This document shows, in pieces, positions 36,701-44,913 of a stretch of DNA of 64,000 nt. The position numbers and the translations under genes are program-made. The DNA lies in assembly GCF_000019965.1 (NCBI RefSeq), contig NC_010571.1:1240001-1304000 (forward strand). Reading direction: 5' to 3'. Origin of the DNA: Opitutus terrae PB90-1 (GTDB taxonomy: Bacteria; Verrucomicrobiota; Verrucomicrobiia; Opitutales; Opitutaceae). The notes under the pieces were generated by a model. The model saw nothing but the letters and a program-made list of their open reading frames with translations. It did no database searches and was not told where the DNA came from. Each line of letters opens with the position of its first letter. The first letter of the stretch is position 1.

Positions 36701-37043
36701 CTTTGCGGCCGGCCAGGCGCGATTCTTCAACGACGAAACCTATTCACAGCGCGTCGAAGAACAAATTTTTGCTGCGGCTTATGCGGGAAAGGACGCCTCG
36801 GATCGCGACGACAGCCAGTTCCCGTTGTGCTTCATGCAAGCTCTCCTTCATCTGTCCGTGTTGAACGACAGCGACGAGGCCAATGCGGAAAAGTTCTTTG
36901 GGCGGCTGGATAAGCTCGTGCGAGTGCTGCCGTCCCTCACCAATTTTCTGCGGCGGGCCACCCAGTTTTGGATGACGAGTCTTCCGTTCTCACAGCAGCG
37001 CGCTTTCTGGCGGCTCCTCTTAACGGTCCGCGCGCATTATTGA
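30744..37043 (+). CDS. Giant Mrr-like nuclease / TPR / PIN-like protein, candidate defence effector
   Basis: A 2,099-residue cytoplasmic protein. Residues ~10-150 look like an Mrr/PD-(D/E)XK nuclease: YVFQQLCRDIL, then GIDVWACRRPDQQIEVGQCKRY, giving Asp and Gln-x-Lys. From ~180 to ~880 are helical TPR-like repeats (many A-x-L-A-x-x-G patterns). A possible PIN-type nuclease follows, with VYADVTSLILAADL near 895 and GVLWCDDRMVN near 1180, both acidic. The rest (~1200-2099) is helical with no recognised domain. An HNH protein follows after 16 nt. The start (GTG) follows a low-complexity region. The two genes resemble an anti-phage operon in which repeats sense and nucleases act; that is inference. 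Confidence 0.7.
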   Translation: MPSSVPALFLSKDEYVFQQLCRDILHAEPDISGCEVYGQRGQMQRGIDVWACRRPDQQIEVGQCKRYATLTARHVEQATKDFFAHWEFWKAQGVRRFVLFAACDTSSRKVQDAILRQRPIFRKKRIKFEAWGLNDLKGKLVSLRQNVQSLYGPDVADAICGTVAETPALRAQHQWMNHHLGVVLSELESGRSAELDGLREKSREGRHAEALADVEKIKTAPSWPSLPRGLQARFLRFEAALRLNLKQPAARVAPLVEQARAIDPQGDFQIIDAYVKYREGGQSAALELLSAPRSIDGWNFRWGLLLDVARGPEIEPELARLPATVAPNAETHRLVALAALLAGDFPKADAQAATARALNPTHHGVRMISAVVDYFSCVVLEPGKPVCLSWPPPVPWEFVKRDADTLARLRRAAGEFARLAAELPERDEEREQMEVFQLAAIACDSARRDEATALVAKLLSANPAHYRIAAWAVERALPFDTNAVASALLAAATAGNLTQPDAWLACCSVLLSAKRNAEAETAIDRAEPSFATTGNMDLWRFQKSQFLANRGLTAEAAALVEKVEDQGMRSSAQLALARIGARSKADFARLGAQLETEYRSTESPQLLFKCCEIRVRTTDWKFISEHATELVEKLRTDAALRLALHATFNHGDYELCLSLLRQHSGLLLGGQLPPDIRSLRAECQQRLGHWQEAIAEAEALYRERPSVERFAEYFRLLLITADVPRCALIARELLELPNAEADLLLQAARVTRLQDQNLARELWRRALKLLRNDMTLMTAALGLAYELGLEREAAQLQQRLFAQGRTCSGPFQVKTFEETVAILREQRAEQERLNKVYNESAAPIHLIAKQVGAPLVELYHGTLSRNRQSPNLIAAPALLARYGGRKMPDRFAVDTVYADVTSLILAADLEILDQIEAKLSPIQISGDVTPSLMEQIARVTPHQPSQHAQRAEMFRLIKVKQLAVAEVPSPAPEVAESITKDLGEEWTAQWQAAAAADGAVLADHPLVTHDGTFRPVELPVPIGVRVFNLREFLHALFLAGGLTADEWKSAVAKGTVLAGYPERAEAELAWPKDRMVALTGAVFVMLFDGGWLDAATTHFRLVISQTALKEAEAEEAAHGRREELAAWSKGLLERIQRGIAQKKYRVLPQLAKPAQAKQDLGADGVGLGTLLRHVSVAKTGVLWCDDRMVNRHLTAGSRPIVGIIEILLMLRSTGALSEAEYYGKVLHLRRSNVRFLPVTPEEILHHLRQATVNNDTLVETPALATLRRYLAACLVDRERLLAPLAPVEGGRQDIREWEFVLQVRRASDETLRKIWEQQSDSLEIRNAQADWLWQAVFLDVLGMRQNLVVERPIGEERELTAFAVAMNFLIGVTLSIKVPGASDATLAPRKGYYDWLTTRMLQPLERSNPGFVGLVAKLVADDVTATTRAALKKKSKDTRIGECGVMRQLVWNLPNDLLQELDLPADVMAGISLKANGPTATVDGGEFDVGTLWAAQAEAINGRPGQVQDRTGKRQLSFVRDDKPGGITLRVSDTASAEPKFWRESAYPLMLDAVAARVADLEQHPEWFDCPAAERHEAIQAIANAERPADRAERLHQWINKSPTVWYRRLTNQFRGQEGISADEIRLPSWSRLRAHLRFKDGAEIQPREGFSVAMSDLLREEGLFRTLQRAICLPVTLPPALVDAWIALPTADARSDWSKLRRGAPSPIAVIQILRLGLVRADIDAAEIKALFAELFDPVAGEEFADSFNSVLVWVGRELVHWPNGRALPAWQRHLMIWYHASRLHAMFRIGRADLAKLPGWFASHGGTWNESILTYDPHFADDLLHPSEGSRGCIEINGLVNALAGVPDDRVRLLDISTVWMRLRTESPIQVAGLQSDLARRIDLAPDNLGALLRRSDQTEAVRVLGEGVVKELFLRNDDEEITEGIRALVAAPYAQKSWTVLLATLRDLPAPTACRTALREALQAIDFVEFMRREPDWACIALAFAAGQARFFNDETYSQRVEEQIFAAAYAGKDASDRDDSQFPLCFMQALLHLSVLNDSDEANAEKFFGRLDKLVRVLPSLTNFLRRATQFWMTSLPFSQQRAFWRLLLTVRAHY

Positions 37044-37059
37044 TTCCGCGATTCCGCCG

Positions 37060-38391
37060 ATGCCGAAACCGACGATCAATTTCATCCGAGGAAAAGTCTC
37101 CTCCGAAGCTCGAGCCAGGTTCGACGAGATTTGGCACTATCGCCTCACGGAAAACCAGTGGCCCACTGATAGGTGGAACTACAAGCGCCTGCCAAAACCC
37201 AAATTCGATGCGCTGCTGAAGTCGCTTAACGGCGCCTATATTGTCGAAATGGATTCGTCGGGCACCAAAACTTACGAACTCCAACCGATCGGGGTCCTCT
37301 GCACCTCCGACGGCGACCGCTACCTAAAGCTCCTTCGCCGGTTCGTCGAATACCTCCGTCACGTCTACTTCGACAACGACCGACAAAACAGCATCCAGCA
37401 TTCGGAACTCATCAACCATGCTGGTTTCACGAGCGCGGAAAGCGCCGAACTCGGTCGGCTTCTCTACGTTTCCCGGATTCTCGGCGTGGCCTGCGGGGGC
37501 CAGCCCGACTTCTCGGCTTGGTCCACTAGTCTTCCGTCCGATCTGGGAGGAATTCTTCCGAGTGAAGGCCCGACTGACGAAGCCTTCGAAATCCTCATCC
37601 TGCGCGACTGGCATCCGCATTGGCCGATTTCCTACGAGGAACGCGCACGCCAGCTTCATTCGGGTTCGGCCTCCGTGCTTAAACACTTGCTCGATGTCGC
37701 GTCAACCGCGCCGGCACCGAAGAGAAAGGAGCCGGCACGGAAGCGGGCGCATGTTCCAGCCGCCACCGAGACCAAGGTGCTCGCGGCTTCTCGCCGTCGC
37801 TGTGCGTTCTGCTTCGGACTGAATGGCGTCCTTGAAGAGACGGAAGGACAAATCGCGCACATCGATCACGATCCCAAGAATGCCAAGCCGGAGAATCTCG
37901 TTTGGCTCTGTTCGAAGCATCACAACTCCTACGACAGCTCCATGAGCCAGGTGAAGGGGTACACAGCGGGGGAGTTGCGACTGTTTCGCGCCGAGCTGCG
38001 GAAAGCGATCGAACGCAAGGAGCACCTTTCGGCTCCGAAATCCGCTCCGGCTGCCATCAGCGGGGCAGCGCCCCAGTTGCCGTATGAGCCCCAGCTAAAG
38101 TCGTCACCCCGCGAAGCGGTTCTGGCCGCGTGGAAAGATGTGCAGCGAGCCGCGATTGGCGTCCTTGAAACTAAAATGGCATTCCCGGACAAAACGGCTC
38201 CAATTCCGACAGGCGCTCTGATTACGATGCTCAGGAACTTTGGCGGAGTTGACCAAGCGAATGCCACCGCCATCGGCCAACTCGCATCGATTCACGACGC
38301 GATCGCGGGCGGAGCGGCGGTCGATGAATCCACCGCTCGGGCCTACTGCGATGCGGCAGAGCCTGTCATCGCGTATCTGATGGCGAAGTGA
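37060..38391 (+). CDS. HNH endonuclease-domain protein, partner of the giant nuclease
   Basis: A 443-residue protein. The HNH domain is at ~240-300: RRRCAFC, then GQIAHIDHDPKNAKPENLVW and LCSKHHNSYD, giving the His-Asn-His core plus a Cys pair for zinc. The N-terminal ~230 residues contain a helical part with no recognised family. The C-terminal ~90 residues (from AVLAAWKDVQRAAIGVL) form a helical domain resembling a four-helix bundle. It starts 16 nt after the giant gene and is surely co-transcribed. An HNH domain suggests nucleic-acid cleavage. Confidence 0.78.
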   Translation: MPKPTINFIRGKVSSEARARFDEIWHYRLTENQWPTDRWNYKRLPKPKFDALLKSLNGAYIVEMDSSGTKTYELQPIGVLCTSDGDRYLKLLRRFVEYLRHVYFDNDRQNSIQHSELINHAGFTSAESAELGRLLYVSRILGVACGGQPDFSAWSTSLPSDLGGILPSEGPTDEAFEILILRDWHPHWPISYEERARQLHSGSASVLKHLLDVASTAPAPKRKEPARKRAHVPAATETKVLAASRRRCAFCFGLNGVLEETEGQIAHIDHDPKNAKPENLVWLCSKHHNSYDSSMSQVKGYTAGELRLFRAELRKAIERKEHLSAPKSAPAAISGAAPQLPYEPQLKSSPREAVLAAWKDVQRAAIGVLETKMAFPDKTAPIPTGALITMLRNFGGVDQANATAIGQLASIHDAIAGGAAVDESTARAYCDAAEPVIAYLMAK

Positions 38392-38472
38392 AACACCCGG
38401 TGGCCCGGGCGTGAACTCCTTTGGTGGCGACGAAGGCTCAGACGGATTGATGTGGTGCCGACGGGCTGGGTT

Positions 38473-38976
38473 TCAGCTCTGTTGTTTTACCTCGGCCAAC
38501 GCCGCATCACGATACGCCGCAAACTCTGGATTGTAGCGCGATTCCAGCACATCGATCGTGGATCCGCGCGTCACCTTTAACATAGGTTCCCCGCGCTGCC
38601 AGTCGAACTTGATGCGCCCGGGTTTGATCAGATTGGGTTCCGTTCCTCCCGCGGCTGCCCACACGGCAGTGATCTTCTTCTCCAAGGCACTCCGCGCCGC
38701 CACATACGCAGCACTGAACTTCCGGCCCGCCTCTCGCGGTTCTCCCAACAGCTGCGAATACTGCTTCCGTCCGTGCTCGAAAGCCGCCGCCTGTGACACT
38801 GCTCGAAACAGCCGCCCCTCATAGCTCCAATATTCTTCCCCGCGCCAATAGAGCACGACGAGCCGCCAGCCTTCCTCGATCTCCGAGTAGTCTGCCCGCA
38901 CTTCCATCTTGATCCCTTCCTTCGCTGCAGCGAGGACGTCGCCCTTTTTCGCGATCCGGGTTTCAATATAAGACAT
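38473..38976 (-). CDS. Hypothetical protein, last gene downstream of the STAND ATPase
   Basis: A 167-residue protein of unknown function, without signal peptide or membrane segment. Recognisable pieces are EGWRLVVLYWRGEEYWSYEG (strand-rich) and a long basic helix AYVAARSALEKKITAVWAAA. It follows a 118-residue gene by 9 nt and is probably in one operon with the STAND ATPase gene. It is convergent with the HNH gene. Confidence 0.55.
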   Translation of the reverse strand: MSYIETRIAKKGDVLAAAKEGIKMEVRADYSEIEEGWRLVVLYWRGEEYWSYEGRLFRAVSQAAAFEHGRKQYSQLLGEPREAGRKFSAAYVAARSALEKKITAVWAAAGGTEPNLIKPGRIKFDWQRGEPMLKVTRGSTIDVLESRYNPEFAAYRDAALAEVKQQS

Positions 38977-38985
38977 TATCGTGGT

Positions 38986-39342
38986 CTAGAGCGTGTTACC
39001 GGTGAGGATGATCATAGTGACGTCGCCCGCCACCAGATCCTTCCAGTCGATATCTTCAAATCGTGCGACACCAAAATAGGGACACATCACTCGCGGCTTT
39101 TGACCAAGCTGATAGTCCACAACCGAAAACATTACGGCCTGGTTCGCCGCTAGTGCTTTCAAGACTGGCTCAACCCAGGCGAAATCAAAATTTCGCTGCG
39201 CGATTGGGCTGAGTGCGAGCGCTGCACACAGGTCGATGAACTGTCGAGGTGACGTGGCCCCGAACTCGTGGTTCGCCGCTGGATCAGACAAAGCAGCGGA
39301 TGATATTACGCTCGGTGACCTACGTCTCTTCTGGTCGTCCAA
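38986..39342 (-). CDS. Hypothetical protein downstream of the STAND ATPase
   Basis: A 118-residue protein of unknown function. A polar N-terminal ~25 residues precede an alpha/beta-looking body (RQFIDLCAALALSP, VMFSVVDYQLGQ, VTMIILTGNTL). It starts 78 nt after the STAND ATPase stop and ends 9 nt before the next gene on the same strand. It may be an accessory protein of that putative defence operon; the start codon is uncertain. Confidence 0.5.
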   Translation of the reverse strand: MDDQKRRRSPSVISSAALSDPAANHEFGATSPRQFIDLCAALALSPIAQRNFDFAWVEPVLKALAANQAVMFSVVDYQLGQKPRVMCPYFGVARFEDIDWKDLVAGDVTMIILTGNTL

Positions 39343-39420
39343 GTGTCGGTTGACGGCCCACCAAGTCGCCAGTTCACAAGCTTCTTCTTAGGAGGGTGAT
39401 GACCTCGTGACTGATACAGC

Positions 39421-42400
39421 TCACACTGCGCCAGCCCTCATCGCCGCCACGGCTATCTGACCGTAGTGAGGACTGTCAACGTGGCGCTCCACTGCCGCGC
39501 GCGTTTCCGCGTTCCCGTCGACGCACAGTTGGAATATCAGTGCGACCGTCCGGGCTTTCGGGAAATGCTTCGGACAAATTACGCACCGGAGCTCCTCCAT
39601 CCGCCCGCAGGCATCTGCTGCCACCCGGGCCAATTCCATTCGGAATTCCCGCAATATGTCCGCAGCCACCTTTTTCAGCGGGTGATTGTCGTGCCGACGT
39701 TCCATCATGGCAGCCAGAAGTGCAGGCAGTACGAGCGGGTGCTCGGTAATTAACCGAGTCAGTAACGCCTTCGCCTTTCCAACCTCTGCGCCTGCGACTG
39801 CGTGGATGAGTGAAACAAACACCGGCCACGCCGCGGCATCGCCCTCGGAGTAGTCAGTATGTCGAAACGCATCCGCCGGCAACGGTCTGCCAGCGATGCC
39901 CCAATGCGTTGCCAATTCCATCTGGCATGCCGCTGCATCCCCAATGCCGAACATCACGCCGTCCCAAGGTAGCGTGCGAAACACGCCGATGAGGTCCTCG
40001 GGCTCGATGCAGGCTTCCGAAGCCAGGAAGCCGATCAACATCGATTCGAACATGCCGCTGTGTTCTACACCGGCGGACGGAATCGCATCATGCGCGAATG
40101 CACGTTTCTCCACGCCTGAAAGCTTCGACCACGCTTCGGTCCACGCCTCCCACTCGTTAAACTCCACGGCCCGATCGAACAGATGCCGCTTCCCCGAGGC
40201 GATCACCCCGAGATCATTCTCGCCCCACGACTCAGAGTTTGCGCGCAACCCCGCAAGGATGCGCTCCGTCTGCGACTCCATCGATTCCTGATCGATCACG
40301 CCAATTTCAGCGCCGAAGCGAAGCAGCGTGTCGTCCCACAGGATTTTCGTGTCCAGGCCTTCATTCACCAGTTTTTCCAAGAGGACCTTGAACTCCCCAC
40401 CGTTGCGGTGGGCCTCGACGAGCACATCCCAATTCTGAAACAACATGCGATCGGAATAGCGCTCGAACACGCGGCCGGCCTTGAATCCCGATTGGTCCAT
40501 TAGGGCCACCCATCGCGCAAGGACAGCGGTAGCTTCGTCAGCTTCTAGCGATGCTGCCAGTTTCGCCTGCAGGCTGATAATTTCCATCATCGTTCCGCCC
40601 CGTGTTGGGATACAGGCGATCGCCTCTAGCAAGGGATCATCTAGGCGTTGATTCCACTCCTGGTGAAAATTCCGCAACAGGAGCATGGGCTCCTTTGCCC
40701 AAATTCCATCAGCCGCGACTACTTTGCGGACAATCTGGAGTCGACCGCGTAGAGTCTGTGCGTGAGGGTGCGCGGCTCGCAGCAGCGACTGCTCTTCGAG
40801 TAACACGACATCCGCGATCCGTTCCGTGAACGTCCGCACCACCTCTGCGCACCGGAGCATGCGCAATGCGAACTTCTCCTCCGGCTGTGAAGGGAAGAAG
40901 GCATTATCCGCAGCCAAGACCGGCTGGGGTTTGATTCCCTCACCACGTTCCTTGAACACGATCGCTTGCGGGTGCGACCCTAGGTAGGTGCAATATCTGT
41001 CGAGGAATTCCCTCACCGCTTGGACTCCTGCGGCGCGCAGTTCCACCCCGAATTCTCCCGCTACCAACGCTGGGACCAGTCCGTCGTCTTCGAGCAATGA
41101 CCACGCCGCGATGAAAAAGACCAGGGTCCGCCTCTGCGGAAAACCGACCACGGACCGGGTATATTGCCGGTTCCTTGCCTGTATCAGCAGCGACAGTAGC
41201 GCTGCCGTATCGGCCGTCCCTTCGTCCAAAGCCTGCGCAGCAAGGAACACCTGCAGTCGCTCGTGTTGGAACCGGATGCGGTCGCCTTGCTGCCTAAACA
41301 GGCGTGACCTTCGGACGCTGTCGCCGAGCGTCAGCCCAGCTCCCTCCTTCCGGCAAACCTCCGCCGCGATCTGATCGAACTCCGTAACCGCGAGAGATTG
41401 AGCAAACCGATTCTCCATGGCGGCGGCGACGACGCGAGAGATCTGTGCGGCGACTAGTGCCTGATCCTGCGGCAACAGCGAACGCACATAGGATCCAATT
41501 GCCTCCGCTAGGGACGATCCGTCCGGGACGCCGTCTGCAAGGGCGAGAGCCCGGACCGCAAAACCATCCGAGGCGACTTCGAGGAGGCGTTCTTGCCACT
41601 GGGTGCGGCCGGTTGGCCGACGATGCGCTTGGAACACGGCTTCGCGGTGCGCACCTTCCATCGCCGGCGCCGCCAATTTCCCGAGAGGGAGTCGCGCGTC
41701 GACGTCTGGGTTTTCAATCTTTGCACTAAGGACCACCAGACTCCACAGCCCCCGATCCATTTGATCTGCGATTTGCGATATTAGGGTCCGGCGCAGTTCT
41801 TCTGCCACGCTGTCGACACCGTCCACGAATAGGATACGCCGTTGCGCAGTCAGCCGTGGCAGATGCGAAAGCAGTTCCTTGATGCTAGTCGGTGCGTAAC
41901 CCGCCGACCCGACCTCCTGTAGCTTTTCCAAACTTCCATCGTAGACTTCCGCCGACGCGAAAACGGGTAGTGTACCCGCCCTAGCCAACTCAAGTGCACA
42001 CGCCTCAAGGTGCGCCGTTTTGCCCAATCCCGATGCACCATGGACTAGCAGCGCGCCGTCCACCGCGACTCGTGCTCTTAGCTCTTCGAAAAAAGACCGG
42101 TGAGGAGCGAAAGCCCCACCCTGTGACCGGAAGCACCGCACGAATTCCTCGCGATACGCCTCTGCGCATCGCACTGCCTCAAAGAGGGTGGGGTCGCAAA
42201 GTTCGTCCACGGTCCGCACCGGGACCGCTCGCAGGTGCTCCAAGACAAAGCGCCGCCACAGATCCAGTGGCCATCCCACTTTGAGGGTCCCTATCGTAAT
42301 TGTCCTGATCGCTTCGTCGCCATCGCAAACGGAATAGCCACCGAACTGATCGGGTTTCCGGTCGCAGGCGGACCCGTCGGGAAGTTTCGGCCACACGGCT

Positions 42401-42807
42401 GCCACAGCCGCGACGTGGTCCTTGATGTTGTGCACCGGCGCCCCAATCGTTTTGGCGGCGTCACGCATGTCGTCGAGCAGCGCCTCCCGCTGCTGCTTCA
42501 TTTTGGTTAAGAGGTTGGGGTATCGCTTCGCTTTCACACCCCGTATTCTGATTCGCCACTCCGCGTCGCGACGGCTGCCGTGAAGGGATCCTCCGATCGT
42601 CTTTACGTCGACCGTCCAGGCACCGAACTCCGTTGCAACGAAGAAATCCGGGGTGCATCGCGGCAGCTTGGGCTGGCACACCACGAGGGCCTTACGTCCC
42701 GTCGCCTTAAGGCGAGCAACAAGCTCGCGAAAAAACGCGACCTCAGCCGTTTCACCGGCCGCGCCGCTCGCATACAATTCGATTTTCGTGTCTGGCATCG
42801 GGTTCAT
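39421..42807 (-). CDS. Nuclease-STAND NTPase, Avs-like putative antiviral ATPase
   Basis: A 1,128-residue protein. Residues ~15-110 match a NERD/PD-(D/E)XK-like nuclease: GETAEVAFFRELVARL, CTPDFFVATEFGAWTVDVKT (Asp and Asp-x-Lys). A P-loop NTPase follows: Walker A VHGASGLGKTAH near 255, Walker B RRILFVDGVDS near 324. The C-terminal ~650 residues are helical, suited to sensing a ligand. This order (effector, STAND ATPase, sensor repeats) is that of Avs and related anti-phage systems, which oligomerise upon binding a phage protein and activate the nuclease. The sensor is not recognisable by eye. Two small genes follow. Confidence 0.68.
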   Translation of the reverse strand: MNPMPDTKIELYASGAAGETAEVAFFRELVARLKATGRKALVVCQPKLPRCTPDFFVATEFGAWTVDVKTIGGSLHGSRRDAEWRIRIRGVKAKRYPNLLTKMKQQREALLDDMRDAAKTIGAPVHNIKDHVAAVAAVWPKLPDGSACDRKPDQFGGYSVCDGDEAIRTITIGTLKVGWPLDLWRRFVLEHLRAVPVRTVDELCDPTLFEAVRCAEAYREEFVRCFRSQGGAFAPHRSFFEELRARVAVDGALLVHGASGLGKTAHLEACALELARAGTLPVFASAEVYDGSLEKLQEVGSAGYAPTSIKELLSHLPRLTAQRRILFVDGVDSVAEELRRTLISQIADQMDRGLWSLVVLSAKIENPDVDARLPLGKLAAPAMEGAHREAVFQAHRRPTGRTQWQERLLEVASDGFAVRALALADGVPDGSSLAEAIGSYVRSLLPQDQALVAAQISRVVAAAMENRFAQSLAVTEFDQIAAEVCRKEGAGLTLGDSVRRSRLFRQQGDRIRFQHERLQVFLAAQALDEGTADTAALLSLLIQARNRQYTRSVVGFPQRRTLVFFIAAWSLLEDDGLVPALVAGEFGVELRAAGVQAVREFLDRYCTYLGSHPQAIVFKERGEGIKPQPVLAADNAFFPSQPEEKFALRMLRCAEVVRTFTERIADVVLLEEQSLLRAAHPHAQTLRGRLQIVRKVVAADGIWAKEPMLLLRNFHQEWNQRLDDPLLEAIACIPTRGGTMMEIISLQAKLAASLEADEATAVLARWVALMDQSGFKAGRVFERYSDRMLFQNWDVLVEAHRNGGEFKVLLEKLVNEGLDTKILWDDTLLRFGAEIGVIDQESMESQTERILAGLRANSESWGENDLGVIASGKRHLFDRAVEFNEWEAWTEAWSKLSGVEKRAFAHDAIPSAGVEHSGMFESMLIGFLASEACIEPEDLIGVFRTLPWDGVMFGIGDAAACQMELATHWGIAGRPLPADAFRHTDYSEGDAAAWPVFVSLIHAVAGAEVGKAKALLTRLITEHPLVLPALLAAMMERRHDNHPLKKVAADILREFRMELARVAADACGRMEELRCVICPKHFPKARTVALIFQLCVDGNAETRAAVERHVDSPHYGQIAVAAMRAGAV

Positions 42808-43030
42808 GCGTGTGGCCGAGGGCCGCCAATGCCTGACCTTCCGACGGAATCACCAGACGATTGCCCGTCAAGCCTCATCGATTCCGTCGGCGTCTCACGT
42901 CAGGTTCGGCAGTTGAGCCCTTTCCCTCCAAACCTGCTCCAATCGGTTCCCGTCCTAGCGCCAGCTCATGAAGAGTCGCCAGTCCAACCTCGGGCCACGG
43001 CATCTCGAGACTGGCGTTGTTGCTGGTAAG

Positions 43031-43384
43031 TGACAAATATTATGGCGGCGAAATGACGAAATTCGGCCACCAAATTGTCGAAGGCGCGCCGGACAATCAG
43101 TTTTACTGACAGATAAACCGGCCATGCTCGTAATTCATGTCAGAATGAATGGCCGCGGATCCACTGCATTCTGTTGCTCGCACCGCGCGGCTGGAGGGCC
43201 GGCAGCCATCACGAGTTGAAGCGACTTCGGCAATCGCCGTAGCGTCAAACGCCGAAGTCGCGCGGCATCACGATTTGCGCCTGTGGCTCCTTGGCGGATA
43301 GCTTATTCACTGTGAGCGACCCCAGCTGCTGGAATGGCCTCTCGGTCGGGAGCACGATCTCGCCGTCACGCGCCGCTTGCTGGC
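43031..43384. repeat. ~360-bp repeat, copy A (transposon-end-like)
   Basis: Direct repeat of 44359-44721 with scattered differences. It starts TGACAAATATTATGGCGGC and contains ACTGACAGATAAACCGGCCAT, ATTCATGTCAG and a later stretch GTCACGCGCCGCTTGCTGGC. The spaced TGACAAAT / ATGACGAAAT / TGACAGAT motifs resemble the end sequences of Tn5053- or Tn7-like transposons. No gene is evident in it. Confidence 0.75.
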
Positions 43385-43653
43385 TGACTACGACCGGCTG
43401 ATGAGTGACAGACCTTCCGTCGCTCGGTCTGACGCATCTGGTGGCCGAACGTGTCGGCGCGATGGCATCTAGTACAAGAAAATGTGAGATTTGCGGTGGC
43501 CAATCCTATATCGCTGACAGCTGGTGTGGCCAGATTCAGCAGAAATGCCGCTCGCCTACCTCCCTCGCCATGGGCGATCGGCAGGAAAAATCGCATCGAT
43601 TCGCAAAGCGGCCAAGAGGCTTGACGCGGTATCAAACCTGCCAACATGTCCAT

Positions 43654-44211
43654 ATGGCCCATACCCCTATTCAGGTGGAGGTCAGTGAAAAGCTGGAGAA
43701 GGCAATTACCGCAATGCTTGCAATTGCACCCCTTTCGGCGAGCGCTACGCTGAGCGTTTTACGCCGAGTTGGCGAATCGATTGCGGTTTCGCCCGATGAT
43801 ATCGATGCGGCATTCGAGCGAGTGAAGCTGCGTTCCGCGAGCGTCGAACTTGAAGTCCGCCGTCTGGATGGCGGTGGGTTGTCTGACTCGGAATTTGCGG
43901 ACAAACTAGGCATCGCCTCGCGTCGGCGCATTCGTGCTTACCGTGAAAAAGGAAAACTCTTCGCATGGAAAAAGGGTGCGAGGACACTTCGGTATCCGGC
44001 GTGGCAGATTCATGAGGGCGCTCTGTTGCCTGGCTTGGCCGAAGTCCTCTCCATTCTCGATCGCCGAAAAATGTCACCTTTGGCGATCGCCGACTATTTC
44101 CTAAGCGAGAGTGATGAACTGGACGGAAACCGCCCGTTGGATCTGCTGCGGAAGAATCATGTCGAGCCGGTACTCGCGCACGCAGCCCGCCATGGTGCTC
44201 ACGGGGCTTGA
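43654..44211 (+). CDS. MbcA/ParS/Xre-antitoxin-like protein between two repeats
   Basis: A 185-residue protein. The C-terminal part, SPLAIADYFLSESDEL then GNRPLDLLRK-NHVEPVLAHA, matches the toxin-binding domain of Xre/MbcA/ParS antitoxins (pattern L-D-G-x-x-P-L-x-L-L). The middle, LSDSEFADKLGIASRRRIRAY then ARTLRYPAWQI, reads as a DNA-binding segment. No RES-domain toxin is adjacent, so it is an orphan. It sits between two copies of a ~360-bp repeat that could mobilise it. The ATG at 43654 is preferred because upstream codons belong to repeat-derived sequence. Confidence 0.55.
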   Translation: MAHTPIQVEVSEKLEKAITAMLAIAPLSASATLSVLRRVGESIAVSPDDIDAAFERVKLRSASVELEVRRLDGGGLSDSEFADKLGIASRRRIRAYREKGKLFAWKKGARTLRYPAWQIHEGALLPGLAEVLSILDRRKMSPLAIADYFLSESDELDGNRPLDLLRKNHVEPVLAHAARHGAHGA

Positions 44212-44358
44212 AGAGGGCACGGGACCAGCGTCCGCTAGCGTATGAGATAGTTACCATTCCACCTCTTCCTAGAATCCGGCGGCTCGAACCCGATATTTCT
44301 CGCGTTGACGTCGCTTAGGCTGTCTCGGACCCCAAGAGCGGGCGTGCAGGGTGGTGAC

Positions 44359-44721
44359 TGACAAATAATGTGGCCGCAAAATGACAAAATCATTGGCCTC
44401 CAAATTGGCGAAAGGCGCATTGGGCAATCAGTTTTACTGACAGATAAACCGGCCATACTCGTAATTCATGTCAGAATGAAAGGCCGCGGATCTACTGCCT
44501 GCCGTTGCTCGCACCACCGCGCGGCTGGACGGCCGGCAGCCATCACGGGGTGAATCGACCTCGGCAATCGCCGTAGCGTCAAATGCCGAGGTCGCGCTGC
44601 ATCACGATTTGCGCCTGCGGCTCCTTGGCCGACAGCTTATGCACTGTGAGCGCCCCCCCAGTTGCTGGATCGGGCTCTCTGTCGGGAGCACGATCCAGCC
44701 GTCACGCGCCGCTTGCTGGCT
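44359..44721. repeat. ~360-bp repeat, copy B (transposon-end-like)
   Basis: Direct repeat of 43031-43384, in the same orientation, so the pair encloses ~975 bp including one gene. It starts TGACAAATAATGTGGCCGC, then has AAATGACAAAATC and ACTGACAGATAAACCGGCCAT. Each copy ends near GCCGCTTGCTGGC. The surrounding 44212-44913 shows no gene. Confidence 0.75.
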
Positions 44722-44913
44722 TCAACACCCTGAGTCGCGAGCGTTTCCGCTCGCGGGGCGAGGCCTCCGACCACATCAGGTCAAACAACTCACACAACTG
44801 ACGATGCGCGGTCCGGCTTGTGCGAGATCCATCTGGAATGTGAATCAGATCCCGCAGGCCACGCAGCATCTGGATCGCGGGCGCCGAGATGTCGGATTCG
44901 ACGCGGACCAAGC

